Shown piece after piece: positions 33,504 through 44,900 of a DNA stretch of 64,000 bases. The DNA comes from Atherix ibis. Lineage: Eukaryota > Arthropoda > Insecta > Diptera > Athericidae. The notes under the pieces were generated by a model, which saw only the letters and a list, made by a program, of their open reading frames with translations, ran no database searches and was not told the DNA's origin. The position numbers and the translations under genes were made by a program. Where the stretch lies: contig OY282608.1 of assembly GCA_958298945.1 (NCBI GenBank), positions 60,612,951 to 60,676,950 of the forward strand, written 5' to 3'. Numbering within the stretch: position 1 is the stretch's first letter; the number at the start of each line of letters is the position of its first letter.

Positions 33504-36500
33504 TTGGTTTGTTTGTTTGTTGGTTTGTTCGTTTGTTGGCTTATTGGTTTGTTGGTTACTTGGTTTGTTGGTTTGTTGGTTTGTTGGTTTATTCGTTTGT
33601 TGGTTTCTTGGTTTATTGGTTTGTTGGTTTGTTGGTTTGTTGGTTTGTTCGTTTGTTGGTTTGTTCGTTTGTTGGTTTGTTTGTTTGTTGGTTTGTTTGT
33701 TTGTTGGTTTTTTGGTTTGTTGGTTTGTTGGTTTGTTGGTTTGTTTGTTTGTTTGTTTGTTGGTTTGTTGGTTTGTTCGTTTGTTGGCTTGTTGGCTTGT
33801 TGGTTTGTTGGTTTGTTTGTTTGTTGGTTTGTTCGTTTGTTGGCTTGTTGGTTTGTTGGTTACTTGGTTTGTTGGTTTGCTGGTTTGTTGGTTTGTTCGT
33901 TTGTTGGTTTGTTGGTTTATTGGTTTTTTGGTTTGTTGGTTTGTTCGTTTGTTCGTTTATTGATTTGTTCGTTTGTTGGTTTGTTGGTTTGTTGTTTTGT
34001 GTGCTTGTTGGTTTGTTGGTTTGTTGGTTTCTTGGTTTGTTTGTTTGTTGGTTTGTTGGTTTGTTGGTTTGTTGGTTTGTTCCTTTGTTGGCTTGTTGGT
34101 TTGTTGGCTTGTTGGCTGGTTGGTTTGTTGGTTTATTGGTTTGTTGGTTTGCTGGTTTGTTGGTTTGTTGGTTTGTTCGTTTTTTGGTTTGTTGGTTTGT
34201 TCGTTTGTTGGCTTGTTGGCTTGTTGGTTTGTTGATTTGTTTTTTTGTTGGTTTGTTGGTTTGTTGGCTTGTTGGTTTGTTGGTTACTTGGTTTGTTGGT
34301 TTGTTGGTTTGTTGGTTTGTTGGTTTGTTGGTTTGTTGGTTTGTTGGTTTGTTAGTTTGTTGGTTTGTTGGTTTGTTGCTTTGTTGGTTTGTTGGTTTGT
34401 TGGTTTGTTGGCTTGTTGGCTTGTTGGCTTGTTGGTTTGTTCGTTTGTTGGTTTGTTGGTTTGTTCGTTTGTTGGCTTGTTAACTTGTTGATTCGTTGGT
34501 TTGTTTGTTTGTTGGTTTGTTCGTTTGTTGGCTTATTGGTTTGTTGGTTACTTGGTTTGTTGGTTTGTTGGTTTGTTGGTTTATTCGTTTGTTGGTTTCT
34601 TGGTTTATTGGTTTGTTGGTTTGTTCGTTTATTCGTTTGTTCGTTTGTTGGTTTGTTTGTTTGTTGGTTTGTTCGTTTGTTGGTTTGTTGGTTACTTGGT
34701 TTGTTGGTTTGTTGGTTTGTTGGTTTGTTGGTTTGTTGGTTTGTTGGTTTGTTGGTTTGTTGCTTTGTTGGTTTGTTGGTTTGTTGGCTTGTTGGTTTGT
34801 TCGTTTGTTGGTTTGTTGGTTTGTTCGTTTGTTGGCTTGTTGGCTTGTTGGTTTATTGGTTTGTTTGTTTGTTTGTTTGTTGGTTTGTTCGTTTGTTGGC
34901 TTGTTGGTTTGTTGGTTACTTGGTTTGTTAGTTTGCTGGTTTGTTGGTTTGTTCGTTTGTTGGTTTGTTGGTTTATTGGTTTTTTGGTTTGTTGGTTTGT
35001 TCGTTTGTTCGTTTGTTGGTTTGTTCGTTTGTTCGTTTGTTCGTTTGTTGGTTTGTTCGTTTGTTGGTTTTTTCGTTTGTTGGTTTGTTGGATTGTTTGT
35101 TTGTTTGTTTGTTGGTTGGTTTGGTGGTTTGTTGGTTTGTTCGTTTGTTGGTTTGTTTGTTTGTTGGTTTCTTGGTTTGTTGGTTTGTTGGTTTGTTTGT
35201 TTGTTGGTTTGTTGGTTTGTTTATTTGTTCGTTTGTTGGTTTGTTGATTTGTTTGTTTGTTGGTTTGTTGGTTTGCTGGCTTGTTGGTTTGTTGGTTTGT
35301 TGGTTTCTTGGTTTGTTGGTTTGTTTGTTTGTTGGTTTGTTCGTTTGTTGGTTTGTTGGTTATTTGGTTTGTTGGTTTGTTGGTTTGTTGGTTTGTTGGT
35401 TTGTTGGTTTGTTGGTTTGTTGGTTTGTTGGTTTGTTGGTTTGTTGGTTTGTTGGTTTGTTGGTTTGTTGGTTTGTTGGTTTGTTGGTTTGTTGGTTTGT
35501 TGGTTTGTTGCTTTGTTGGTTTGTTGGTTTGTTGGTTTGTTGGCTTGTTGGTTTATTTGTTTGTTGGTTTGTTGGTTTGTTCGTTTGTTGGCTTGTTGGC
35601 TTGTTGGTTTGTTGGTTTGTTTGTTTGTTGGTTTGTTCGTTTGTTGGCTTGTTGGTTTGTTGGTTACTTGGTTTGTTGGTTTGCTGGTTTGTTGGTTTGT
35701 TCGTTTGTTGGTTTGTTGGTTTATTGGTTTTTTGGTTTGTTGGTTTGTTCGTTTGTTCGTTTATTGATTTGTTCGTTTGTTGGTTTGTTGGTTTGTTGTT
35801 TTGTGTGCTTGTTGGTTTGTTGGTTTGTTGGTTTCTTGGTTTGTTTGTTTGTTGGTTTGTTGGTTTGTTGGTTTGTTGGTTTGTTCCTTTGTTGGCTTGT
35901 TGGTTTGTTGGCTTGTTGGCTGGTTGGTTTGTTGGTTTATTGGTTTGTTGGTTTGCTGGTTTGTTGGTTTGTTGGTTTGTTCGTTTTTTGGTTTGTTGGT
36001 TTGTTCGTTTGTTGGCTTGTTGGCTTGTTGGTTTGTTTGTTTGTTGGTTTGTTCGTTTGTTGGCTTGTTGGTTTGTTGGTTACTTGGTTTGTTGGTTTGT
36101 TGGTTTGTTGGTTTGTTGGTTTGATGGTTTGTTCGTTTGTTGGTTTGTTGGTTTATTGGTTTGTTGGTTTGTTGATTTGTTCGTTTGTTGGTTTGTTCGT
36201 TTGTTGGTTTGTTTGTTTGTTGGTTTGTTGTTTGTTGGTTTGTTGGTTTGTTGGTTTGTTGGTTTGTTGGTTTGTTCGTTTGTTGGCTTGTTGGTTTGTT
36301 GGTTACTTGGTTTGTTGGTTTGTTGGTTTGTTGGTTTGTTGGTTTGTTGGTTTGTTCGTTTGTTGGTTTGTTGGTTAATGGTTTGTTGGTTTGTTGGTTT
36401 GTTCGTTTGTTGGTTTGTTCGTTTGTTGGTTTGTTTGTTTGTTGGTTTGTTGTTTGTTGGTTTGTTGGTTTGTTGGTTTGTTGGTTTGTTGGTTTGTTTG

Positions 36501-39500
36501 TTTGTTGGTTTGTTTGTTTGTTGGTTTCTTGGTTTGTTGGTTTGTTTGTTTGTTGGTTTGTTGGTTTGTTTGTTTGTTCGTTTGTTGGTTTGTTGGTTTG
36601 TTGATTTGTTTTTTTGTTGGTTTGTTGGTTTGTTGGCTTGTTGGTTTGTTGGTTACTTGGTTTGTTGGTTTGTTGGTTTGTTGGTTTGTTGGTTTGTTGG
36701 TTTGTTGGTTTGTTGGTTTGTTGGTTTGTTGGTTTGTTGCTTTGTTGGTTTGTTGGTTTGTTGGTTTGTTGGCTTGTTGGCTTGTTGGTTTGTTCGTTTG
36801 TTGGTTTGTTGGTTTGTTCGTTTGTTGGCTTGTTAACTTGTTGATTCGTTGGTTTGTTTGTTTGTTGGTTTGTTCGTTTGTTGGCTTATTGGTTTGTTGG
36901 TTACTTGGTTTGTTGGTTTGTTGGTTTGTTGGTTTATTCGTTTGTTGGTTTGTTGGTTTATTGGTTTGTTGGTTTGTTGGTTTGTTGGTTTGTTGGTTTG
37001 TTCGTTTGTTGGTTTGTTCGTTTGTTGGTTTGTTTGTTTGTTGGTTTGTTTGTTTGTTGGTTTTTTCGTTTAATGGTTTGTTGGATTGTTTGTTTGTTTG
37101 TTTGTTGGTTGGTTTGGTGGTTTGTTGGTTTGTTCGTTTGTTGGTTTGTTTGTTTGTTGGTTTCTTGGTTTGTTGGTTTGTTGGTTTGTTTGTTTGTTGG
37201 TTTGTTGGTTTGTTTATTTGTTCGTTTGTTGGTTTGTTGATTTGTTTGTTTGTTGGTTTGTTGGTTTGCTGGCTTGTTGGTTTGTTGGTTTGTTGGTTTC
37301 TTGGTTTGTTGGTTTGTTTGTTTGTTGGTTTGTTCGTTTGTTGGTTTGTTGGTTATTTGGTTTGTTGGTTTGTTGGTTTGTTGGTTTGTTGGTTTGTTGG
37401 TTTGTTGGTTTGTTGGTTTGTTGGTTTGTTGGTTTGTTGGTTTGTTGGTTTGTTGGTTTGTTGGTTTGTTGGTTTGTTGGTTTGTTGCTTTGTTGGTTTG
37501 TTGGTTTGTTGGTTTGTTGGCTTGTTGGTTTATTCGTTTGTTGGTTTGCTGGTTTGTTCGTTTGTTGGCTTGTTGGCTTGTTGGTTTGTTGGTTTGTTTG
37601 TTTGTTGGTTTGTTCGTTTGTTGGCTTGTTGGTTTGTTGGTTACTTGGTTTGTTGGTTTGCTGGTTTGTTGGTTTGTTCGTTTGTTGGTTTGTTGGTTTA
37701 TTGGTTTTTTGGTTTGTTGGTTTGTTCGTTTGTTCGTTTATTGATTTGTTCGTTTGTTGGTTTGTTGGTTTGTTGTTTTGTGTGCTTGTTGGTTTGTTGG
37801 TTTGTTGGTTTCTTGGTTTGTTTGTTTGTTGGTTTGTTGGTTTGTTGGTTTGTTGGTTTGTTCCTTTGTTGGCTTGTTGGTTTGTTGGCTTGTTGGCTGG
37901 TTGGTTTGTTGGTTTATTGGTTTGTTGGTTTGCTGGTTTGTTGGTTTGTTGGTTTGTTCGTTTTTTGGTTTGTTGGTTTGTTCGTTTGTTGGCTTGTTGG
38001 CTTGTTGGTTTGTTTGTTTGTTGGTTTGTTCGTGTTTGGCTTGTTGGTTTGTTGGTTACTTGGTTTGTTGGTTTGTTGGTTTGTTGGTTTGTTGGTTTGA
38101 TGGTTTGTTCGTTTGTTGGTTTGTTGGTTTATTGGTTTGTTGGTTTGTGTATTTGTTCGTTTGTTGGTTTGTTCGTTTGTTGGTTTGTTTGTTTGTTGGT
38201 TTGTTGTTTGTTGGTTTGTTGGTTTGTTGGTTTGTTGGTTTGTTGGTTTGTTCGTTTGTTGGCTTGTTGGTTTGTTGGTTACTTGGTTTGTTGGTTTGTT
38301 GGTTTGTTGGTTTGTTGGTTTGTTGGTTTGTTCGTTTGTTGGTTTGTTGGTTTATTGGTTTGTTGGTTTGTTGGTTTGTTCGTTTGTTGGTTTGTTCGTT
38401 TGTTGGTTTGTTTGTTTGTTGGTTTGTTGTTTGTTGGTTTGTTGGTTTGTTGGTTTGTTGGTTTGTTGGTTTGTTTGTTTGTTGGTTTGTTTGTTTGTTG
38501 GTTTCTTGGTTTGTTGGTTTGTTTGTTTGTTGGTTTGTTGGTTTGTTTGTTTGTTCGTTTGTTGGTTTGTTGGTTTGTTGATTTGTTTTTTTGTTGGTTT
38601 GTTGGTTTGTTGGCTTGTTGGTTTGTTGGTTACTTGGTTTGTTGGTTTGTTGGTTTGTTGGTTTGTTGGTTTGTTGGTTTGTTGGTTTGTTGGTTTGTTG
38701 GTTTGTTGGTTTGTTGCTTTGTTGGTTTGTTGGTTTGTTGGTTTGTTGGCTTGTTGGCTTGTTGGTTTGTTCGTTTGTTGGTTTGTTGGTTTGTTCGTTT
38801 GTTGGCTTGTTAACTTGTTGATTCGTTGGTTTGTTTGTTTGTTGGTTTGTTCGTTTGTTGGCTTATTGGTTTGTTGGTTACTTGGTTTGTTGGTTTGTTG
38901 GTTTGTTGGTTTATTCGTTTGTTGGTTTGTTGGTTTATTGGTTTGTTGGTTTGTTGGTTTGTTGGTTTGTTGGTATGTTCGTTTGTTGGTTTGTTCGTTT
39001 GTTGGTTTGTTTGTTTGTTGGTTTGTTTGTTTGTTGGTTTTTTGGTTTGTTGGTTTGTTGGTTTGTTGGTTTGTTGGTTTGTTTGTTTGTTTGTTTGTTT
39101 GTTGGTTTGTTGGTTTGTTGGTTTGTTGGTTTGTTCGTTTGTTGGTTTGTTTGTTTGTTGGTTTGTTGGTTTGTTGGTTTGTTCGTTTGTTGGTTTGTTC
39201 GTTTGTTGGTTTGTTTGTTTGTTGGTTTGTTGTTTGTTGGTTTGTTGGTTTGTTTGTTTGTTGGTTTGTTCGTTTGTTGGTTTGTTTGTTTGTTGGTTTC
39301 TTGGTTTGTTGGTTTGTTTGTTTGTTGGTTTGTTGGTTTGTTTGTTTGTTCGTTTATTGGTTTGTTTGTTTGTTGATTTGTTTGTTTGTTGGGTTGTTAG
39401 TTTGTTGGCTTGTTGTTTTGTTGGTTTTTTGGTTTCTTGGTTTGTTGGTTTGTTGGTTTGTTGGTTTGTTCGTTTATTCGTTTGTTCGTTTGTTGGTTTG

Positions 39501-41953
39501 TTTGTTTGTTGGTTTGTTCGTTTGTTGGTTTGTTGGTTACTTGGTTTGTTGGTTTGTTGGTTTGTTGGTTTGTTGGTTTGTTGGTTTGTTGGTTTGTTGG
39601 TTTGTTGCTTTGTTGGTTTGTTGGTTTGTTGGCTTGTTGGTTTGTTCGTTTGTTGGTTTGTTGGTTTGTTCGTTTGTTGGCTTGTTGGCTTGTTGGTTTA
39701 TTGATTTGTTTGTTTGTTTGTTTGTTGGTTTGTTCGTTTGTTGGCTTGTTGGTTTGTTGGTTACTTGGTTTGTTAGTTTGCTGGTTTGTTGGTTTGTTCG
39801 TTTGTTGGTTTGTTGGTTTATTGGTTTTTTGGTTTGTTGGTTTGTTCGTTTGTTGGTTTGTTCGTTTGTTGGTTTGTTCGTTTGTTGGTTTGTTCGTTTG
39901 TTGGTTTTTTCGTTTGTTGGTTTGTTGGATTGTTTGTTTGTTTGTTTGTTGGTTGGTTTGGTAGTTTGTTGGTTTGTTCGTTTGTTGGTTTGTTTGTTTG
40001 TTGGTTTCTTGGTTTGTTGGTTTGTTGGTTTGTTTGTTTGTTGGTTTGTTGGTTTGTTTATTTGTTCGTTTGTTGGTTTGTTGATTTGTTTGTTTGTTGG
40101 TTTGTTGGTTTGCTGGCTTGTTGGTTTGTTGGTTTGTTGGTTTCTTGGTTTGTTGGTTTGTTGGTTTGTTGGTTTGTTCGTTTATTCGTTTGTTCGTTTG
40201 TTGGTTTGTTTGTTTGTTGGTTTGTTCGTTTGTTGGTTTGTTGGTTATTTGGTTTGTTGGTTTGTTGGTTTGTTGGTTTGTTGGTTTGTTGGTTTGTTGG
40301 TTTGTTGGTTTGTTGGTTTGTTGGTTTGTTGGTTTGTTGGTTTGTTGGTTTGTTGGTTTGTTGGTTTGTTGCTTTGTTGGTTTGTTGGTTTGTTGGTTTG
40401 TTGGCTTGTTGGTTTATTCGTTTGTTGGTTTGTTGGTTTGTTCGTTTGTTGGCTTGTTGGCTTGTTGGTTTGTTGGTTTGTTTGTTTGTTGGTTTGTTCG
40501 TTTGTTGGCTTGTTGGTTTGTTGGTTACTTGGTTTGTTGGTTTGCTGGTTTGTTGGTTTGTTCGTTTGTTGGTTTGTTGGTTTATTGGTTTTTTGGTTTG
40601 TTGGTTTGTTCGTTTGTTCGTTTATTGATTTGTTCGTTTGTTGGTTTGTTGGTTTGTTGTTTTGTGTGCTTGTTGGTTTGTTGGTTTGTTGGTTTCTTGG
40701 TTTGTTTGTTTGTTGGTTTGTTGGTTTGTTGGTTTGTTGGTTTGTTCCTTTGTTGGCTTGTTGGTTTGTTGGCTTGTTGGCTGGTTGGTTTGTTGGTTTA
40801 TTGGTTTGTTGGTTTGCTGGTTTGTTGGTTTGTTGGTTTGTTCGTTTGTTGGTTTGTTGGTTTGTTCGTTTGTTGGCTTGTTGGCTTGTTGGTTTGTTTG
40901 TTGGTTGGTTTGTTCGTTTGTTGGCTTGTTGGTTTGTTGGTTACTTGGTTTGTTGGTTTGTTGGTTTGTTGGTTTGATGGTTTGTTCGTTTGTTGGTTTG
41001 TTGGTTTATTGGTTTGTTGGTTTGTTGGTTTATTCGTTTGTTGGTTTGTTCGTTTGTTGGTTTGTTTGTTTGTTGGTTTGTTGTTTGTTGGTTTGTTGGT
41101 TTGTTGGTTTGTTGGTTTGTTGGTTTGTTCGTTTGTTGGTTTGTTTGTTTGTTGGTTTCTTGGTTTGTTGGTTTGTTGGTTTGTTTGTTTGTTGGTTTGT
41201 TGGTTTGTTTGTTTGTTCGTTTGTTGGTTTGTTGGTTTGTTGATTTGTTTTTTTGTTGGTTTGTTGGTTTGTTGGCTTGTTGGTTTGTTGGTTACTTGGT
41301 TTGTTGGTTTGTTGGTTTGTTGGTTTGTTGGTTTGTTGGTTTGTTGGTTTGTTGGTTTGTTGGTTTGTTGGTTTGTTGGTTTGTTGGTTTGTTGGTTTGT
41401 TGGTTTGTTGGTTTGTTGGTTTGTTGCTTTGTTGGTTTGTTGGTTTGTTGGTTTGTTGGCTTGTTGGTTTGTTCGTTTGTTGGTTTGTTGGTTTGTTCGT
41501 TTGTTGGCTTGTTGACTTGTTGATTCGTTGGTTTGTTTGTTTGTTGGTTTGTTCGTTTGTTGGCTTATTGGTTTGTTGGTTACTTGGTTTGTTGGTTTGT
41601 TGGTTTGTTGGTTTATTCGTTTGTTGGTTTATTGGTTTATTGGTTTGTTGGTTTGTTGGTTTGTTCGTTTGTTGGTTTGTTCGTTTGTTGGTTTGTTCGT
41701 TTGTTGGTTTGTTTGTTTGTTGGTTTGTTCGTTTGTTGGTTTTTTGGTTTGTTGGTTTGTTGGTTTGTTTGTTTGTTTGTTTGTTGGTTTGTTGGTTTGT
41801 TGGTTTGTTGGTTTGTTCGTTTGTTGGTTTGTTGGTTTGTTGGTTTGTTGGTTTGTTGGTTTGTTCGTTTGTTGGTTTGTTCGTTTGTTGGTTTGTTTGT
41901 TTGTTGGTTTGTTGTTTGTTGGTTTGTTGGTTTCTTTGTTTGTTAATTTGTTC
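33504..41953 (+). repeat. Last left HOR block, GTGTGC- and GATTCGTTGG-marked units
   Basis: GATTCGTTGG landmarks begin near 33,496, 34,488, 36,841, 38,818 and 41,520 (spacings 992, 2,353, 1,977 and 2,702 bp). A rarer GTGTGC variant marks four copies of one module at 33,999, 35,803, 37,780 and 40,664 (spacings 1,804, 1,977 and 2,884 bp). Most units preserve the order GATTCGTTGG, TTGGCTTATTGG, TTTATTCG. The last unit is cut by the strand switch within about 430 bp of its landmark. Confidence 0.8.
35250..39200 (+). repeat. 1,977-bp tandem duplication
   Basis: Within the last left HOR block, about 35,250-37,230 and 37,230-39,200 share marker order at a steady offset of 1,977 bp: GTGTGC at 35,803 and 37,780, and GATTCGTTGG at 36,841 and 38,818. 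At the beginning the offset is 1,993 bp, a difference of two octamers. In the second copy the segment near 38,034 reads TTCGTGTTTGGC where the first has TTCGTTTGTTGGC (about 36,052), a small rearrangement that breaks the octamer register. Confidence 0.8.
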
Positions 41954-41959
41954 GAACAA
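41948..41959. other. Strand-switch junction with 12-bp perfect palindrome
   Basis: The bases TTGTTCGAACAA read the same on both strands, centred between 41,953 and 41,954. To the left lies only G/T-rich repeat and to the right only A/C-rich repeat. Pairing stops at the next bases outward (T against G, then A against C). The variant order of the two sides is not mirror-symmetric: the left shows GTTTCTTTG and TTAATTTG, while the right has CATGCC and CCAGCAAACTAAG within 60 bases. This is therefore not the centre of a recent long perfect palindrome. It could be a real inversion or fusion point, or an assembly join. Confidence 0.9.
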
Positions 41960-44900
41960 GCCAACAAACCAACAAACCAACAAACCAAAAAACCAACATG
42001 CCAACAAACCAGCAAACTAAGTAACCAACAAGCCAACAAACCAACAAACCAACAAGCCAACAAACCAACAAACCAACAAACCAACAAACCAACAAACCAA
42101 CAAACCAACAAACCAAGTAACCAACAAACCACCAAACCATCAAACGAACAAACCAACAAACCAAAAATCCAAGAAACTAACAAACCAACAAACCAAGTAA
42201 CCAAAAAGCCAACAAAATAACAAACCAACAAGCCAACAAGCCAACAAACCAACAAACCAACAAAGCAACAAACCAACAAACCAACAAGCCAACAAACCAA
42301 CAAGCCAACAAACCAACAAACCAACACACCAACAAACCAACAAACTAACAAAGCAACAAGCCAACAAACCAACAAACCAACAAACCAACAAGCCAACATC
42401 CAAAACAAACCAACAAACCAACAAACCAACAAGCCAACAAACCAACAAGCCAACAAACCAACAAACCAACAAGCCAAAAAGCCAACAAACCAACAAACCA
42501 ACAAACCAACAAACCAACAAGCCAACAAACCAACAAACCAACAAGCCAACAAATCAACAAACCAACAAACCAACAAACCAACAAACCAACAAGCCAACAA
42601 ACCAACAAATCAACAAACCAACAAACCAACAAGCCAACAAACCAACAAACCAACAAACCAACAAGCCAACAAGCCAACAAACCAACAAACCAACAAATCA
42701 ACAAACCAACAAACCAACAAACCAACAAACCAAAAATCCAAGAAACTAACAAACCAACAAGCCAACAAACCAACAAACCAACAAGCCAACAAACCAACAA
42801 ACCAACAAACCAAAAAACCAACAAACCAACAAGCCAACAAACCAACAAGCCAACAAGCCAACAAACTAACAAACCAACAAACGAACTAACCAACAAACCA
42901 ACAAGCCAACAAACCAGCAAACCAAGTAACCAAAAAGCCAACAAACTAACAAACCAAGAAGCCAACAAGCCAACAAACCAACAAACCATCAAAGCAACAA
43001 GCCAACAAGCCAACAAACCAACAAATTAACAAGCCAACAAACCAAGTAACCAAAAAGCCAACAAACTAACAAACCAACAAGCCAACAAATCAACAAGCCA
43101 ACAAGCCAACAAACCAACAAACCAACAAACCAACAAGCCAACAAACCAACAAACCAACAAACCAACAAACCAACAAGCCAACAAACCAACAAACCAACAA
43201 ACCAACAAGCCAACAAGCCAACAAACCAACAAACCAACAAAGCAACAAACCACCAAACCAACAAACCAAAAATCCAAGAAACTAACAAACCAACAAACCA
43301 ACAAACCAACAAACCAACAAACAAACAAACCAACAAACCAACAAACCAACAAACCAACAAGCCAACAAGCCAACAAACCAACAAACTAACAAACCAACAA
43401 ACGAACTAACCAACAAACCAACAAGCCAACAAGCCAACAAACCACCAAACCAACAAACCAACAAACCAACAAACTAACAAACCCACAAGCCAACAAACCA
43501 ACAAACCAACAAGCCAACAAACCAACAAACCAACAAACCAACATGCCAACAAACCAGCAAACTAAGTAACCAACAAGCCAAGAAACAACAAACCAACAAG
43601 CCAACAAACCAACAAACCAACAAACCAACAAACCAACAAACCAACAAACCAACAAACCAAGTAACCAACAAACCAACAAACCATTAAACGAACAAAGCAA
43701 CAACCAACAAGCCAACAAGCCAACAAACCAACAAACCAAGTAACCAAAAAGCCAACAAACTAACAAACCAACAAACCAACAAGCCAACAAACCGACAAAC
43801 CAACAAACCAACAAGCCAACAAACCAACAAACCAACAAACCAACAAACCAACAAACCAACAAGCCAACAAACCAACAAACCAACAAACCAAAAAGCCAAC
43901 AAACTAACAAACCAACAAGCCAACAAGCCAACAAACCAACAACCAACAACGCAACAAACCAACAAACCAACAAGCCAACAAGCCAACAAACCAACAAACC
44001 AACAAACCAACAAGCCAACAAACCAACAAACCAACAAGCCAACAAACCAACAACCAACAAGCCAACAAATCAACAAACCAACAAACTAACAAAGCAACAA
44101 GCCAACAAACCAACAAACCAACAAACCAACACACCAACAAGCCAATAAGCCAACAAACCAACGAACCAACAAACCAACAAACCAACAAGCCAACAAACCA
44201 ACAAACCAACAAACCAAGTAACCAACAAACCAACAAACCAAAAAACCAACAAACCAACAAACCAACAAGCCAACAAACCAACAAACCAACAAGCCAACAA
44301 ACCAACAAACCAACAAGCCAACAAACCAACAAACCAACAAACCAAAAAACCAACAAACTAACAAACCAACGAAGCAACAAACCAACAAACCAACAAGCCA
44401 ACAAACCAACAAACCAACAAACCAACAAACCAACAAACCAACAAACCAAAAAACCAACAAGCCAACAAACAAACAAACCAACAAACCAACAAGCCAACAA
44501 GCCAACAAACCAACAAACCAACAAGCCAACAAACAAACAAACCAACAAACCAAAAAACCAACAAACCAACAAGCCAACAAACCAACAAACCAACAAACCA
44601 ACAAAGCAACAAACCAACAAACCAACAAGCCAACAAACCAACAAGCCAACAAACCAACAAACCAACACACCAACAAGCCAACAAACCAACAAACCAACAA
44701 ACCAACAAGCCAACAAACCAACAAGCCAACAAACCAACAAACCAACAAACCAAGTAACCAAAAAGCCAACAAACTAACAAACCAACAAGCCAACAAGCCA
44801 ACAAACCAACAAACCAACAAAGCAACAAACCAACAAACCAACAAACCAACAAACCAACAAGCCAACAAACCAACAAACCAACACACCAACAAACCAACAA

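Larger units (their letters stand above)
1..41953 (+). repeat. Left satellite array, (GGTTTGTT)n, G/T-rich strand on +
   Basis: Nearly every base belongs to the octamer GGTTTGTT or a one- or two-base variant of it. The commonest variants are GGCTTGTT, CGTTTGTT, TGTTTGTT, GGTTTATT, GGTTTTTT, GGTTTCTT and GGTTACTT. Changes cluster at unit positions 1, 3 and 6. A is almost absent outside variants. The array starts before base 1 and ends at the strand switch. It is not homogeneous: diagnostic variants recur together at kilobase distances, so copies of multi-kilobase blocks can be recognised. I see no non-repetitive insertion longer than a few tens of bases. The repeat identity is read directly. 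The view that it is a heterochromatic satellite is inference from its length and degeneracy. Confidence 0.97.

Noticed and set aside
41000..43000. Long perfect inverted repeat (hairpin) centred on the junction.
   Set aside because: Only 12 bp are perfectly palindromic. Beyond that, variants on the two sides do not mirror each other, so only the generic octamer complementarity remains.
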